NCBI GenBank assembly: GCA_947561715.1
Contig: OX387200.1
Coordinates: 13,270,501-13,334,500, forward strand
Length of the DNA stretch: 64,000 nt
Origin: Ascidia mentula
Taxonomy: Eukaryota > Chordata > Ascidiacea > Phlebobranchia > Ascidiidae
Reading direction: 5' to 3'
The translations under genes and the position numbers were made by a program. Each line of letters starts with the position of its first letter. The stretch's first letter is position 1. A model generated the notes under the pieces. The model was not told the origin of the DNA. It did not search any database and was given only the letters and a program-made list of their open reading frames with translations. This document shows positions 36,601-46,984 of the stretch, in pieces.

Positions 36601-39108
36601 TCTATCCACCTCTATTGAATCCTCGTACAATGTCTTATTTTGTGCATCACTCATATGGTGCACATATGTCTGAATAGACTGAATATCTTTTGTGTACCCA
36701 GCTATAACCAGAAACGAAAAATACGACCTGGAAATAAGATTGTGGTAGCCTATTTGTAGTTTACTGTTTCGAGCTATTTTTACTGTTTGGTTGTCACTTA
36801 ACACGACTTTGCAAGCAAAGTTTCCTGGAAGAGCAGTAAACCTAGAGCAGCTTAATAATTGTACACACCTGGCATAAACTTGAAATGGGGGAGTAACTTC
36901 ATCTGGATAAAAATACATTAAACCCTCACGGTCATGGCCTTGAATCGACAATTGATTAAGAAAATACAAAGTAGTGTGATTTATGCCGTTGACCATCATG
37001 CTGTCAAACATTTTAACAAACTCTTGTAGACTACTCATGCAGCGCGCTTCAAAAAAGTATTGGTTGCTTTTGCTCCAATCGGAAAGCTGTAAAAAGATCA
37101 CGTGAAAAGTTGCTGACATTTCTACAAACTATTTTACCTGTGGAACTGAATGAAATCGTAAAGCATGGTTAGATGTGGGTTTAATTATTTCGACCATTGC
37201 CCAATCTTCCATTTTGTTCTGGAGTAAATTTAGGCAATCAGGTGCTGATTTGATAAAACAAACAATTTCCTCTGAAGCGACTGTTGACAATGGGCAATCA
37301 AATTGGAAAACGGTGCGATCTGTTAACATTCAAACAGAAGCAAAATGTATCTAAGGTTTAAGAGAAATATAGTGTGAAAATACAATATACCGTAATTGTC
37401 ACAGAAATCTCTAATCGCTTGTATTTGAAGCAAGATATTGGCCCAAGAACCTGTCTCTTCGTGTGATTTAAAACTAATACGTTTTACGCTTGAAGTGTGT
37501 GTTTTAAAAAATAAAATGATCGCCCGTTTCCACAATTGCGTTTGTTGTATCAAATTGAGAGTCGCATCTGTAAAATAGCGAAAAATAACCTCAATTCATC
37601 AAAGAATTCAGACAGGAATACAAGAGATTTATATCCACGTATTCAACAAACTGTGTGGCATAAATTTCTTTAATTTTTTTTTTTTCGTAAACAAGTAACA
37701 AAAAATCGGCATTTAAGATTTTTAGGACAATCTACATAAATTGTATGTATTCTGTAAGCCATTGTATTTTGTACTGCCAATATATGTTAGCAAAGTGTTT
37801 ATTGAAAAAGGGCATATATTTAAAGTTTTTGCAAAAGCCATACTTTAGTTCTTACCTGTGCCCAAAACACAGACCAAATGTTTAATATTGCAGTCATGGG
37901 CGGCCTTTAAAATCTCTTTGTTGCAAGATAACAACTGGTTGCGATGGGAAGGCAATTTTACGTGAATAATGTACTTGCATTTCAATGGCCAGTTCGCACG
38001 AGTAATCATGTACGTTTCACCGCAGCGAATAACGTGATTGTCGCAGCTTACTTTAACATTGTAGCCGCCAATGAATAACAAAGCAGTTGAGAATGGATCT
38101 GGTAACATGCAAAAAATTTATATTGCAAACATTAATTTTCTTAAATTTTAAGTTATGATAAGTACAGCCCATATAGGCCGACGCCCTGTTTCAAAACTTG
38201 TCATCGAAAAACAAACTTTGTCTGTGACATTGTTTCTGTTTACTGTAGTTTGTGACCAGATCGTAAGTGGCGCTTTAACAATCACAGTATAGCCTATGCA
38301 TTGTTTTTTAAACTTAAAATAATTATGCACTCGCCTAATTGGAGCATATATCACCGCTATATTATGTATAAAGCACTCGCCACAAAACTTTTCGACGGCG
38401 CCACAATTATTTTGCGTTGTATGTATCATTACCGTTAAACTCGTAATCCATTCCCAAACGTACAAATGCGTCACATTCTTTTTGGATGAGGCTATACTCG
38501 TCCATAGATTCGATTGCAATTTCTGGAAGAATGCTTTTCCAGTCTTCCTGAAAAAACAGTTTTTCGGGTGTGAATAAAAATGCATCAGGAGGTGAAATGA
38601 AAGCATCCAACTGTATCTAACCTTCTTTGCTTTCATTTCTTTGCAGTTTGAAATCATAATAGATTGGACCTGATTACTATAACTGCGTAATTGTTCCGGC
38701 TTGACGTAAACTTCAATGTAGTGTAGATTGGACCGATTATATTTCCGAAACTTCTCCAAAGTTCTTGTCAATCTTGTATCACCATCTACGTTTTATGAAA
38801 TTAATGCTTGTTTATTTTACATTAGACTTGTTTATGCCATCTTTAAGTTATTATTTCGTTCAGCGAAACAGATTTATCTCAACAAGAACCATTGTGACGT
38901 ATAGGTAAATGAAACATGTGTATGACTTTCATCAAACTGTTATGAATTCGCACCGGCACCAAATCCAGGAAGTGCCAGTGAGGTACAACCCAGTTTGCCA
39001 ACTTCGTAGAGTGCCTCAAGAACATGATCATCTGTTGCAGACAGCATCGCAACTCCATTTACTTCGACGATGTAAAGTGATGAAAGACTTGGTACTGATT
39101 TTTTAATC
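30618..39108 (-). CDS. PARP14-like multi-macrodomain mono-ADP-ribosyltransferase
   Basis: Large minus-strand gene with many short introns. From 5': a macrodomain C-half (39108-38954, joined to 38785-38622; SLALPGFGA, LHYIEVYVKP), another macro-like block (38108-37381; CKYIIHVKLP, VLGTG), KH/RRM-like linker exons (37329-35383), and three clear macrodomains. These are at 35110-34430 (CECIVNTSNEDLQLLGGGIS, IAFPAISCGVFGG), ~34110-33480 (IAIPAISCGDGGGKP) and ~33320-32587 (LAIPAIGTGAICIP). An acidic linker follows, then a WWE domain starting TWKYFDN (~31710-31409) and the catalytic domain. Exon 31329-31202, exon 31146-30966 (RELFHGTDKET) and exon 30895-30618 (TYYGGGVYFA, VVYKDASVYPSYLLTY) give an H-Y-L triad, i.e. 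mono- rather than poly-ADP-ribosylation. It is likely antiviral or stress-related by family. The 5' end is unresolved, and two adjacent genes cannot be excluded. Confidence 0.8.
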
Positions 39109-40393
39109 CTTGTGTTGGTCGATTTTCTTGCACTATTACCAACTAAACATACATAGTACCGATAAAACTACTTTACAAAGTAGCATTAGGACACCTTTTA
39201 AAAAGTAATGTACTTTATCTACTATACATTAAAACATGTAGCGTAACGACGAAATTATAATGAATCGAAATGTACCTTTTTATGTTATGTTATTTTGGGT
39301 ATATACGGTAAAAACAAGCAGTTTATAGCATTTTAAAGATAAGTGCACGTACAAGTTTCCCACATAAAATCGATTATTTTTATCTGCACTTCACATGTAG
39401 TTTGAGCAATATCTCCTGCTTTTACAACAACCTCCAAGGGAAGACTTGGAGTTTGTATTTGAAACTGCCATTGAAAACCTAGCAAAGAAACGTGACAAGT
39501 AGAGTATACACACTTAATTGGCTTTAATTTAAAACCGTGTTGTTATTGTGCCACTCACCTTGATAACCAAGCCACCAGATTTCCAATGTTATTACAAAAA
39601 TGCTAATTGTCCATTCAGTGTATTCGAATAAACACTCCATTTAGTTGAATTCATGCAACATCAAAAAAAACGTACTTGATCCAAAAAGTATTGACATACC
39701 AATGTGTCTTACTTAACTAATTTTTTTATGTTCTGACAGGACAAGGTATGTTTCAATGTCAGTGGTATTCTGACAGGACAAGGTATGTTTCAAGAACCAT
39801 TAGAGCTTATACTAGTCTACAAATGTCGAAAAATGCTTGTGAAAATGCTACACAATACAGTCAGGCTCTACGTCTCCTAGACGAAACCATGATGCAATTC
39901 TTCCACTGGGCAAGCAAATCTGGCTCTGTTGCATCCAAGTACTGTACAGCACGTACAGTACTCCTTTGCTGTGTGTTAAACAGAAAAATATATTTTCCAA
40001 GCAGAGATCAAGTGCGTTAATCATTAAATGCCAGTTTTCACACGAGAAGATTTCATAACGGTAATGTTCGACGCACTCGATTTTTACAATGCTGGAATAA
40101 TCCGAAATATACTTTTTCATAAGTCTATTCAATTTAGCAGTAATTAACTTCCTGTTTCAATTTCGTTAAGCAATAAACAGCAAATAAAGTTTGCGCAGTG
40201 TTGCTGCTGGATACCAATTCAAACAGTAAATATTTGACCCGCCAACATTTAGCTATGCCTTTAACACATACAACATTTACACACACCCGACCTTCCTGAG
40301 AATTGAAGCATGTCGCCGAAGACTGAACATTACTCATTGTGAAGTGGCTTCGCTCAACTGCACTTGGTAAAGTGCTTGAACAAAAAAAACACC

Positions 40394-40816
40394 ATGAATG
40401 TTGTAAAACGGCCCAAATTTACTCTGAAAAAATTCCAACAGTCAGTGGAGTACTATAATTTTGTCATACACGTGTGTAAATCGATTGAATGTGAAAGCTG
40501 TAAGTAGGAAATTATATTAAAATATGTGTTATTACGCCAGAGAAAACCTCTAATGCATTGTAGCCTTAAGCATTCCCTGTTGCATTCGATTGCTTAATTT
40601 GAAATCATTTGCGGAAATAACATTTCTACGGCAGCATTGAAAGGAAGAGACAACTTTGTAAATTGTCCATGTTGTGCAAAAACAGCTGATCCAGATGCGT
40701 TGTTTAGTTTTTCAACTCACTCAACCACTGAATGCATTATTACTCCCTGCGCCTTACGATTGTTTTGTTTGTTGGAAAATGTATACATTGTTTTTTCTCT
40801 TGTTACGATGAATTAG
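40394..40816 (+). CDS. Possible two-exon Cys-motif gene fragment
   Basis: Exon 40394-40499 (MNVVKRPKFTLKKFQQSVEY..., ending after CESC) has a GTAAGT donor. Exon 40635-40816 follows an acceptor (CTACGGCAG) in phase and reads GRDNFVNCPCCAKTADPDALFSFS..., ending TAG (95 aa). The CPCC followed by an aromatic/Ser stretch faintly recalls the Cys clusters that precede KDZ-type transposases, but this is a guess and the frame ends early. It could be a truncated transposon gene or chance. Confidence 0.25.
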
Positions 40817-41559
40817 TGTCAGAATGCGTAAATATAGGGTTAAAAGTGTCCTTGGCAAACCCGTCCAAAAAAAGCCGCGTTTGTGGTTTAAATGCCTGTA
40901 ATGATTGCGTCATTTTGGTTTCAATTTACGCTCAAACGACCTATTTAATCTATGTTGAATAGTATGCATAGCATATAACGTCAAACGAGATAAACAATCG
41001 TTATTTGATTAGAAACAGTAAATGTCGACATTGTTGTTTTATGAACGTTACCATGTTTTCGATTTCGTTTCAGTACGCCAAACTAAACGATAGTCTGAAT
41101 CTTTATTGTGTCTCAATATAGTCTCAAATGCTGTAGAAAGTGCATAACGTTTTGAAATTTAAACGTAGACAGGAACATAAAGTTAACAGTTTCTTTCACC
41201 GGTAAGAAGTATCGACGTAATTTTGTAGATAATGACATCATAAAGACTGCATGCCAAGCCTGACAAAGTTTAGCACCTAAATCCTCTATAAGGAACTAGC
41301 AAAATAATAAGAAGCAGAACTTTTTCTCCAGTGCATCGGCATCTGGTCAGCAGTCAGGACATCGCGAAACCATGAGCACTCAAGTAGAAAGTTGGAACTG
41401 CATAGGCTTATTGGCTCTGATTATACAGTATGAATCTAAGGATGTGTGGTTGTACCTTGTTTGGCATTTTTTCGACTTGGGCACACATTTCCTTTATTTT
41501 GTCTTTCTTTCCCTCTTTTTTTGTTTTTTTACGCGTTTTCTTATATTTAACGGGTTGTT

Positions 41560-42575
41560 TACTCTCATTTGTCCTGACGAAAGCACTGAAGGTGTCCTGA
41601 AGAAGGTCGATTGCATGAAGACCGAAACGTCGATCAAATAGGGGAGATCGGGGATACCTCGGACCAGGTATTTTACGTCACAATTAGGTATTGTTAAGAC
41701 ACTTTTACAAAAGCTTTATGTCTCCATCAAACGTTTACAGGAACTTTGGAATTAAATCATGTCTGCTAAAAAAGTTATAATCGAAAAAGTCAATTTATCA
41801 GTGAAACCAAGTTTTTCAATTTCTATGTGGAAGGTTATATATCTGTCACAGTTAATCAAAATGCAGTAATTTTGGGTTGATTGCATAATCAAATATGTAT
41901 TCTTGGATAGGCCAATGATGATTTTGTGTCTTTAAAAATACTGCCATAGTTTAAGAATTTCTATGTCGTCACGTGGTCGGGGATACTTCGGACATCATGG
42001 CAAAAAATTGCGAGTAGGCAACAATTTTTGAGTTTTATGAAAAATTATCGGTCATAGTAGAGAATAAACAGAGGCTGGATGAAATGATTGAATTTTGGCA
42101 GTAAGAAAAAGTCCCAAAGATAAAAAATCGTTTGTTGAGTCTAAAATCTATGATATCCGTGCTGCCGTAAAACATACACGATTTACCCAAAGCATGAACG
42201 TGTGGAAGGGTCGAAACGATAAGTGGCCACGCCCCGATTCCTGAAAGCTTGAATGATATTTTATTCGCTAATGCCCCAATGCTGATATTGCGCCAAGTTT
42301 GATTTCCGTTATTTGTTAAATAAACAAAAAAAAACGTCTGGTAAAACTTGCTGTCCGAGATATCCCCAGTGACGACATTTGAGACCTGTTTAAAAAACGG
42401 GCTGAATAAACATTTTTAGTGAGCTAAAACGAGCGTTGTACTACTTACAACAAAATAAAATTTAAGAATGTGGTTCATAATTTAACAAAAATATGAGCAA
42501 TTTTCCCAAAACCGTCCGAGCTATCCCCGGTCTCCCCTAAATATTTTTTGCCAAAAGAACTTTGAAATTGACTTA
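41560..42575 (+). repeat. Penelope-type repeat split by a MITE
   Basis: The left part (to 41640) reads GTCCTGAAGAAGGTCGATTG...GACCGAAACGTCGATCAAATA. The right part (from 42538) reads TAAATATTTTTTGCCAAAAGAACTTTG. Joined, these match the layout of 58,679-58,730 (GAAACGTCGACAAAGTGTATTATTTTTTGCCAGAAGAGCTTTTG) and of 60,720-60,770. The intervening 897 bp is a later insertion. Confidence 0.7.
41641..42537. mobile_element. TA-flanked MITE, 897 bp
   Basis: The left terminus GGGGAGATCGGGGATA and right terminus TATCCCCGGTCTCCCC are inverted repeats with one mismatch, flanked by TA on both sides (41639-41640, 42538-42539). This is the signature of a Tc1/mariner-class insertion. Imperfect similarity of the ends continues a few bases further (CTCGGA / TCCGAG). 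The interior is non-coding and also present, degraded, at 29815-30480. Confidence 0.85.
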
Positions 42576-42719
42576 TTTTTTATTACTATTTTTATGCGTG
42601 GCAGCGTCAGCAGCAGGTTATGTCAACCTAGTATCACAGCAATTTGAATAAGAATTATATGAAACAACAAAGTTTGTTCAATTTTTATTAAGTTCAAATT
42701 TTTTTACACGGCGTTTTGT

Positions 42720-42945
42720 ACCAACGAGACGCTAGTCGACAAAACTTTTTTCCAGTCGACAAAACTTTGAACGCTTATAACTTTGCCGTTTCTTAACGGA
42801 TCTCGATGATTTTTGCACAAGTTGCATGGAATGGCATGTAGTTTCAAAGTATAAAAACAATTAAAAATTTTTAACGATTTATGGAACGAATATTAATGCA
42901 TATTGTCATAAATCGGTCATAACTACTTTTATCGAACCGCGGCCA
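42720..42945 (+). repeat. Left terminal inverted repeat
   Basis: About 226 bp matching, in inverse orientation, 46985-47211. It includes two direct copies of AGTCGACAAAACTT near the tip, and GATCTCGATGATTTTTGCAC and CATGGAATGGCATGTAGTTT further in. Only scattered substitutions distinguish the two arms. Confidence 0.85.
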
Positions 42946-43222
42946 CGACTATTCATACACCGTTGGAAACTGCATTAAAAACCCTTTCCAACCATACCAA
43001 ACTTGTCTAATTGTCGCACCTGAAAGAACTCCTACTGATCGAATATTATTCATAACCGTCATAAAAATATACACTTTTTCGTTTATAAGTCTTTTCACAG
43101 TGTCGGGGCCACGACTATTTATACACCGTTAAAAACTACATTAAAAACCCTTTCCAACCATACCAAACTTGTCTAATTATCGCATCTAAAAAAAAATGTA
43201 CATTTTTTCGTTGTCAAGTCTT
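42946..43222 (-). repeat. Inverted partial array of the 166-bp unit
   Basis: About 1.7 units of the repeat at 46088-46978, in opposite orientation. Shared blocks include GGCCACGACTATTCATACAC, CCCTTTCCAACCATACCAAA and TATACACTTTTTCG. The second unit is more diverged and partly deleted. Confidence 0.85.
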
Positions 43223-43529
43223 TTTACAGGTTCATCAGAAATAATTTTAAACATATGTAACATATTCTTACCTATCCCAAAATAGAAGCATGTATCTGTA
43301 CTCCACAAGCTTCTCCTTTTGTCAGAGCTATGTAGACTTATTGCACAGTTTGAGAACAATTTTAAAAGTCTATAATATTTCCTACACGTCCTATAACCTA
43401 AATAAGCAAAATGTTATTATTAGTAAGTTTGAATAAACAATAATAAACTGTTCAATTATGAAAACTTCGAAGTTAACGTTACGCAACATTTTTTCAAAAT
43501 TGCAAAACCTGAAAAACAAAAACAAATAA

Positions 43530-44237
43530 TTAGCATTGGCCGCAAAACCAAGGGACATCTTCAATTACGGCGGATTCAGGCAAACTGGTTTTAAGACATG
43601 TTGGGTGATACCATTCTTTACATTTAGAACACTCTATTAACATCTGCTGTTTGTTTTCAGCCAACCTGCAATTACAATAGATGCTTATTGGTTCAATTTT
43701 AGGTTTTCTATTTATAATGAGCTTCTTACGCTTGAAAATTTGATCAAAATGTTGGCGCTTAAACATTTTCGTTAATTCTCGCCTTAATGTATTTTCGTCG
43801 TAGGTTAGCTGATCAGGTTGAATATTCATACATAAGGCTACCGCAAATGCAATCGCCATAACGCCACAATTGCCAGCACCAGTTTGCCTCGGTATATTCG
43901 GAAATTCCATGCGTAAATAATTCGCGGTATTATGTTTAAAAAGCTTTGAAATGGCAAACTGGTCGTCCGAGTCATACCTAAAAAATGCGCTATCATAAAT
44001 TTGAACACTATTGTCATCTGTTGAAAATACGTTTGACGCCGTAACCCAATGATCATCGTGCACATCAATAATTTGGACAAATTTGCGTTGGGGGGTGTAA
44101 GTGGGCACGGGGTCCATTTGCCGGGAGTAAGCTAAAACGCTCTGCAGTCCGTCTATGTGGGGGAATTGCTGCTGCAAAATATGTTGGGCCGAATCTATAT
44201 GTTTATCACTGAGCGCTTGCAAAACATTTATGATCAT
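43530..44237 (-). CDS. Ulp1-like (C48) cysteine protease fused to PHD finger
   Basis: One uninterrupted 235-codon frame. Residues ~25-165 resemble the catalytic core of Ulp1/SENP-type peptidases, which cut SUMO-like conjugates. The triad and oxyanion residues are all present: His63 (DVHDDHWVTASN), Asp82 (VQIYDSAFF), Gln118 (NIPRQTGAGNCG) and Cys124 (GNCGVMAIAFA). A C4HC3 PHD finger follows at 188-235: YCNC, ECSKCKEWYHPTC, PWFCGQC, ending exactly on the last Cys. Ulp1 plus PHD fusions are typical of genes carried by eukaryotic DNA transposons. The frame is preceded immediately by TAA, so the ATG at 44237 is the only start. A spliced upstream exon (for example 44553-44500, EVDRGFLPSFAEI) is possible but could not be joined. 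No inactivating lesion is seen. Confidence 0.75.
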   Translation of the reverse strand: MIINVLQALSDKHIDSAQHILQQQFPHIDGLQSVLAYSRQMDPVPTYTPQRKFVQIIDVHDDHWVTASNVFSTDDNSVQIYDSAFFRYDSDDQFAISKLFKHNTANYLRMEFPNIPRQTGAGNCGVMAIAFAVALCMNIQPDQLTYDENTLRRELTKMFKRQHFDQIFKRKKLIINRKPKIEPISIYCNCRLAENKQQMLIECSKCKEWYHPTCLKTSLPESAVIEDVPWFCGQC

Positions 44238-44641
44238 TTACTTCGTTTATTTTGTGTTGGGAAGTTTTATCCGATTTTTTTGACTTATTTGTTATATCTG
44301 AAGAACGCAAACTTGCCACAGGCGTTTGAAAATATTTCCCAATTTTTTTATCTACGGAGTAACCTCGTTTCCGTCGCCCCTCCTCGCATGCGAATATATG
44401 GGATCGTTTTTGGTCCCTGTGTGCGAACGGATGTATAATTTTCGCGATACAACACACATTTGTACGCGACACCACACACAAGGCAAGGTGTCTTACCTGG
44501 GCGGAATTCTTTATAATTTCAGCAAATGATGGTAGAAAACCACGATCAACTTCCTAAACAACACCAAGAGCCGAATAAAGCAATCGTCTAATCTGCATAT
44601 TAAACGCATCGTGACCTACCGCCACATTTGGCACGACATCT

Positions 44642-45810
44642 TCATCTTTCTCCGTTGGTCCATTTTTTTAACCACTGGTATCGTCGGTCTGTTGGGTTCC
44701 TCCGGCGTCGCTTGAAACCCAAGAGCCGGAACTCGTTCTTCTCGGGAACTCGTACAATGCCTCTTTTAACTTTTTTCTCCACCTGTGAAAGAAACAGTTT
44801 TGAACCTTCCTCAGTTAAGTGAATACCATCCTTTGCAAGGAAATGCATTGGAATCGCAGTTTCTATGAACGTAAAGTTCATTTCCGCGGCGATTTGTTGC
44901 AGTTTCCTGTTCAAATCACCAACGAAAAACCCTCGTCTTCCAGCAAGTGGCAGTATACCACAGTGGTAAACCTGTAAAATACAGATAAATAATTAAAACC
45001 AAAACCAACCACATTTACATGTTTACTGCATTCTTATCCTATTGTTCCACATATTATCTTTTTAAAACTTTATACTTATCCATGTAACTTCCATAACCAA
45101 TAGCGGAGATAAATATTGTGACGGATGACGGCGAGGCGATAAGACTAAACACGTTAGTCCCACAAGTTTTGCGATAAGAGGTTTCCTTTGTAGTTAGACG
45201 AATAAAGCCGTTGGATTGAAAGATCTATTATCTGATTAGTTTTTTTCATTTTGTTAAACAAGTTTTTCTGAACAAGTTACAAAGCAAAACAATGGACAAA
45301 AGTTAACAAGCTTACTTTGGCTTTGGGGTAGAGAACATTCACCAAGTACATGAGCTCCTTTGTTAGCTCCACGACTTGAGCAATGCTTTGGTAGCTCCCG
45401 TGCATGTTGAGGATGTTGTTCGTACCGAAGCTTACGACGACAGCTTCGACATCCTCAATAATGGGAGTGTTTGATAGCTCGACAATCGCGTGGTCGATCC
45501 TCCCTCCAGGCATGCTCAGAGCCGCAAAGTCTAAACAAAAGTTATCGCTTGGTTTAACTGTAAACGGAGATACAAACCGCCTGGCGTTGCTGTCCGAGAG
45601 GAACAGCAACCGATTCCGAACACTCTTCTCCGGAATCCTCCACTTTGTCTGCTTGCCAGAGATACCCGTTTTGTACCTCTCGACTCCACAAGACTGTAAA
45701 ACGATCCAACGTCAGCAACCGCAACAATTTATCAACAAAAGATTAAGCATATCACATACCTTTCTCTGGCTGCAGACGATCTTAAAACCATTGAACATGG
45801 AAGAAGACAT
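44642..45810 (-). CDS. SGNH/GDSL-like hydrolase in transposon
   Basis: Three exons join in phase: 45810-45760, 45693-45316, 44971-44642 (252 aa). The SGNH blocks are present: block I LLFLSDSNARR (nucleophile Ser52), Gly in SMPGGRID, block III VVSFGTNNI (Asn at 109-110), and block V KDGIHLTEEGSKLF with Asp191 and His194. The family hydrolyses esters (lipids or acetylated sugars). SGNH domains are known in ORF1 of some LINE retroelements, but here the gene sits inside a terminal-inverted-repeat element. The C-terminus is very basic (FKRRRRNPTDRRYQWLKKW), suggesting nucleic-acid binding. A poorly resolved downstream exon (EKDEDVVPNVA, ~44620) lies in another frame. Introns are intact and catalytic residues conserved, so it may still be expressed. 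Confidence 0.75.
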
Positions 45811-46087
45811 TTCAAAACTTTTCAAAAGAACTTGCAAAAAGATAGCTGTAAATTTTGAAAGTACTTCGTTGTGAAAACGAAATGGATCGAAGCAGCATTT
45901 TGCCTAGGTTTATATAGAGTTTCTTAAAAATACAAAAAAATAATTGATTAACTCTGATTGGAAAACTTGCCGCACGACTACAAAAAAGTACATGCTACAA
46001 CAACAACCTTGCCACAAATGAATTTTGCAAATGTTTTTTCAAGAAATCAAATATTATGATAAATTCCACACAATAAAAACAAAATCG

Positions 46088-46978
46088 GTTATGAATAATA
46101 TTCGATCAGTAGCCGTTCTTTCAGATTCGACAATTAGACAAGTTTGGTATGGTTGGAAAGGGTTTATAATGTAGTTTCCAACGGTGTATAAATAGTCGTG
46201 GTCCCGAAACAGTGAAAAGACTTATAAACGAAAAAGTGTATATTTTTATGACGGTTATGAATAATATTCGATCAGTAGCCGTTCTTTCAGGTGCGACAAT
46301 TAGACAAGTTTGGTATGGTTGGAAAGGGTTTTTAATGTAGTTTCCAACGGTGTATGAATAGTCGTGGCCCCGAAACTGTGAAAAGACTTATAAACGAAAA
46401 AGTGTATATTTTTATGACGGTTATGAATAATATTCGATCAGTAGGCGTTCTTTCAGATTCGACAATTAGACAAGTTTGGTTTGGTTGGAAAGGGTTTATA
46501 ATGTAGTTTCCAACGGTGTATAAATAGTCGTGGCCCCGAAACTGTGAAAAGACATATAAACGAAAAAGTGTATATTTTTATGACGGTTATGAATAATATT
46601 CGATCAGTGGGCGTTCTTTCAGGTGCGACAATTAGACAAGTTTGGTATGGTTGGAAAGGGTTTTTAATGTAGTTTCCAACGGTGTATGAATAGTCGTGGC
46701 CCCGAAACTGTGAAAAGACATATAAACGAAAAAGTGTATATTTTTATGACGGTTATAAATAATATTCGATCAGTAGGCGTTCTTTCAGATTCGACAATTA
46801 GACAAGTTTGGTATGGTTGGAAAGGGTTTTTAATGTAGTTTCCAACGGTGTATAAATAGTCGTGGCCCCGACACTGTGAAAAGACTTATAAACGAAAAAG
46901 TGTATATTTTTATGACGGTTATGAATAATATTCGATCAGTAGGCGTTCTTTCAGATGCGACAATTAGACAAGTTTGTA
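46088..46978 (+). repeat. 166-bp tandem array, about 5.4 copies
   Basis: Units start at 46088, 46254, 46420, 46586, 46752 and 46918 (start string GTTATGAATAATATTCGATC), an exact 166-bp period with only a few substitutions per unit. The array lies just inside the right terminal inverted repeat, and the last unit merges into it. Units alternate between GATTCGACAATTAGAC and GGTGCGACAATTAGAC variants, which suggests a higher-order 332-bp duplication. Open frames here are repeat artefacts. Confidence 0.92.
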
Positions 46979-46984
46979 TGAATA

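Larger units (their letters stand above)
39109..42719. other. Spacer with degraded repeats and unclear exons
   Basis: It contains a small possible gene (40394-40816), a tandem duplication of the string GACAGGACAAGGTATGTTTCAA at about 39737 and 39774, and the nested MITE described below. Open frames at 39748-40020 and 39848-40132 overlap on opposite strands, and neither is supported. Confidence 0.4.

Noticed and set aside
38590..38622. 11-nt intron between two PARP14-like exons
   Set aside because: Too short. A normal ~70-bp intron using a downstream TTTTTTCAG acceptor joins the frames correctly.
39560..39640. Apparent first exon (MECLFEYTEW...) of the PARP14-like gene
   Set aside because: Recounting the bases shows an in-frame TAA after ISIL, so it cannot code as drafted.
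44157..44529. Plus-strand frames overlapping the Ulp1 gene
   Set aside because: Antisense to a frame with complete catalytic and PHD motifs.
46088..46978. Possible CRISPR-like array
   Set aside because: 166-bp contiguous tandem units with no unique spacers, in a eukaryotic genome.
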